A stretch of 38,284 bases of DNA from the NCBI GenBank assembly GCA_017625695.1, contig JAGAKI010000014.1, positions 1-38,284 of the forward strand, in the 5' to 3' direction. Position numbers and translations under genes: made by a program. This DNA comes from Clostridia bacterium (GTDB lineage: Bacteria; Bacillota; Clostridia; UMGS1840). Below the pieces are notes generated by a model. That model was not told the origin of the DNA and did not search any database. It saw only the letters and a list, made by a program, of their open reading frames with translations. How positions within the stretch are numbered: position 1 is the stretch's first letter; every line of letters starts with the position of its first letter. Of the stretch, positions 37,206 to 38,284 are shown one piece after another.

Positions 37206-38284
37206 ATGGCAACTAAAATGCAACAGCTGATTGAATTATCGCAGGATATTTTCAAAGAGCTTCCGAGTTATAATTCTTGGACTAACTTTTTGGCAACAGC
37301 AGCTTGGCATTATAAATATCCATTCCCCGACCAAACAATGATATATATGCAAAGACCCGATGCAAAAGCCTGTGCTTCTATCGGTGTTTGGAATAACACT
37401 TTACATCGTTGGGTAAACAAAGGCACAAAAGGTATTGCCTTAATTCATAATAAAAACGGCAGACCATATATTGATTATGTTTTCGACATATCCGATACAA
37501 ACAGTTTTTACGGAAACGAAGTAAAGCTATGGGAATATAACGAAAAATACAATGATGCTATCATTGAAACACTTGAAAATACTTTTGGCGAATTATCAAG
37601 TAAACATTCTATTGTAGATGCAGTTATAAGTGCTGCACATAATGCTGTTGAAGATAATAAGGCAGACTATCTTTCCTCTATTAAATATGCAAAAGAAAAC
37701 AGTTTTTTAGAGGACTTGGACGAACTCAATATTGATGTTGAATTTCAGCAGACCGCAGAAAATTCAGTAGTTTTTATGGTGTTGGAGCGTTTAGGATATG
37801 ATGCTTTTGAGTTCTTTGACAACGAGGACTTTCCACATATCGTTGACTTTAATACTCCACAGACAATGCACCTATTAGGAGGTATTGTAAGCAGTATTGC
37901 AGAACAGACTTTAAGAGAAGTCGCTGAAACAATAAGAGCAGAAGTTAAAAAGGAACGAACAGCACCGAAATTTTTTGCAGAAAATGAAAAAAGAGATTAC
38001 AATATTGATAGAGAAGAAAATTCTCTAAATCCAAATGAAAGGACTGACGAAAATGACCGAGTTGACCTACAGACAAGAGGGCGATTATCTGATACCGAAC
38101 ATAGAACTGCCGGAGAACAAGACGATAGGCAAATACGGGATGTTGAGAGAAACATTCTTGAAGAAGGAACGGAATTACCTGTACAACACAATGCTGATGG
38201 ACGGAACATTGAACGAACATCTTTGGGAGATAGACCAAACAGCGAAACAACAGGTCGAGCAGATGGTACAGAAAATGGCACAGA
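37206..38284 (+). CDS. LtrC/ArdC-like large ICE protein, N-terminal part (runs off the window)
   Basis: Open for 359 codons to the right edge; ATG after GGAGG. Residues about 20-85 read SWTNFLATAAWHYKYPFPDQ, MIYMQRPDAKACASIGVWNN, and HRWVNKGTKGIALI, the ArdC-like N-terminal domain found at the start of giant ICE proteins. In full these proteins usually continue into polyvalent domains with methylase and SNF2 helicase parts. Such proteins are thought to act on incoming single-stranded DNA or to protect it from host restriction. From about residue 260 the chain becomes very charged and low in hydrophobics (ENEKRDYNIDREENSLNPNE), a likely disordered linker. Confidence 0.78.
   Translation, partial: MATKMQQLIELSQDIFKELPSYNSWTNFLATAAWHYKYPFPDQTMIYMQRPDAKACASIGVWNNTLHRWVNKGTKGIALIHNKNGRPYIDYVFDISDTNSFYGNEVKLWEYNEKYNDAIIETLENTFGELSSKHSIVDAVISAAHNAVEDNKADYLSSIKYAKENSFLEDLDELNIDVEFQQTAENSVVFMVLERLGYDAFEFFDNEDFPHIVDFNTPQTMHLLGGIVSSIAEQTLREVAETIRAEVKKERTAPKFFAENEKRDYNIDREENSLNPNERTDENDRVDLQTRGRLSDTEHRTAGEQDDRQIRDVERNILEEGTELPVQHNADGRNIERTSLGDRPNSETTGRADGTENGT

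Larger units (their letters stand above)
32350..38284 (+). mobile_element. Left part of an integrative conjugative element
   Basis: From about 32350 the genes are typical ICE cargo of the Tn1549/CTn type: integrase remnant, a 63-residue ICE protein, ParB, a DUF3789-like peptide, small Cys-rich and charged proteins, large-polyvalent-protein-associated modules and an LtrC/ArdC-like protein. Genes are tightly packed on the plus strand and the DNA is richer in A/T than the aromatic operon. The left boundary is not proven; repeats at 32355-32470 mark the likely attachment region. The right end is outside the window. Confidence 0.75.

Overview
The window looks like a chromosomal contig from a low-to-mid GC member of the Clostridia (Bacillota). 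The evidence is a T-box leader, strong sigma-A promoters with 17-bp spacers, an AbrB-type regulator, a protein with a Spo0A effector domain, secreted 'stalk domain' proteins, an AroE-AroK fusion and tRNA genes that encode their CCA ends. No species can be named from the sequence alone.

Layout. 1-142: end of an IS30-type insertion sequence. 184-1033: barnase-like toxin and barstar-like immunity pair. 1265-5462 (minus): amino-sugar operon of a NahK-like sugar 1-kinase, a ROK-type kinase, nagB and nagA. 5786-6190: AbrB-type regulator with two DNA-binding domains. 6550-6975: tRNA-Asp-Phe-Gly-Cys, followed at 7015-7540 by mosaic arrays of mini-hairpins. 7588-9400: small XRE regulators, a zinc-ribbon protein and a secreted stalk-domain protein. 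9535-13358: histidinol-phosphatase-like protein, M20 peptidase, NIF3-like protein and HpcH/HpaI aldolase. 13432-21637 (minus): complete shikimate, Tyr and Phe operon in the order leader peptide, pheA, aroB, aroC, aroE-aroK, aroQ, aroA, tyrA, DAHP synthase. 21741-23873 (minus): paaK plus ACT protein behind a T-box. 24049-26015: uracil permease and upp. 26093-28818: two more stalk proteins and an XRE regulator. 28854-30230: MATE transporter. 30598-31140 (minus): tRNA-Gly-Arg-His-Gln-Lys followed by a hairpin array homologous to the first. 31543-32184: Spo0A-like regulator. From about 32350 to the right edge: left end of an integrative conjugative element (ICE) with a broken integrase, ParB, small ICE proteins and the start of a large LtrC/ArdC-like protein.

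How the genes work together. The aromatic region appears to have two separate amino-acid sensors. A T-box with a likely Phe (TTC) specifier controls phenylacetate-CoA ligase. A transcription attenuator with a leader peptide carrying six Tyr and two Phe codons controls the eight-gene shikimate/Phe/Tyr operon. The leader peptide (21518-21637) is not part of any long ORF.

The most unusual signals are the mini-hairpin arrays. They consist of a roughly 7-nt linker alternating with hairpins of different sequence but the same architecture. They begin just after the terminator of each tRNA operon, and between the two loci the stems change in a compensatory way. A second unusual pattern is the repeated module of a divergent XRE regulator and a stalk-domain secreted protein, each with its own pair of palindromic operators lying in the promoter.

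Base-level positions of short sites were read by eye and may be off by one or two.
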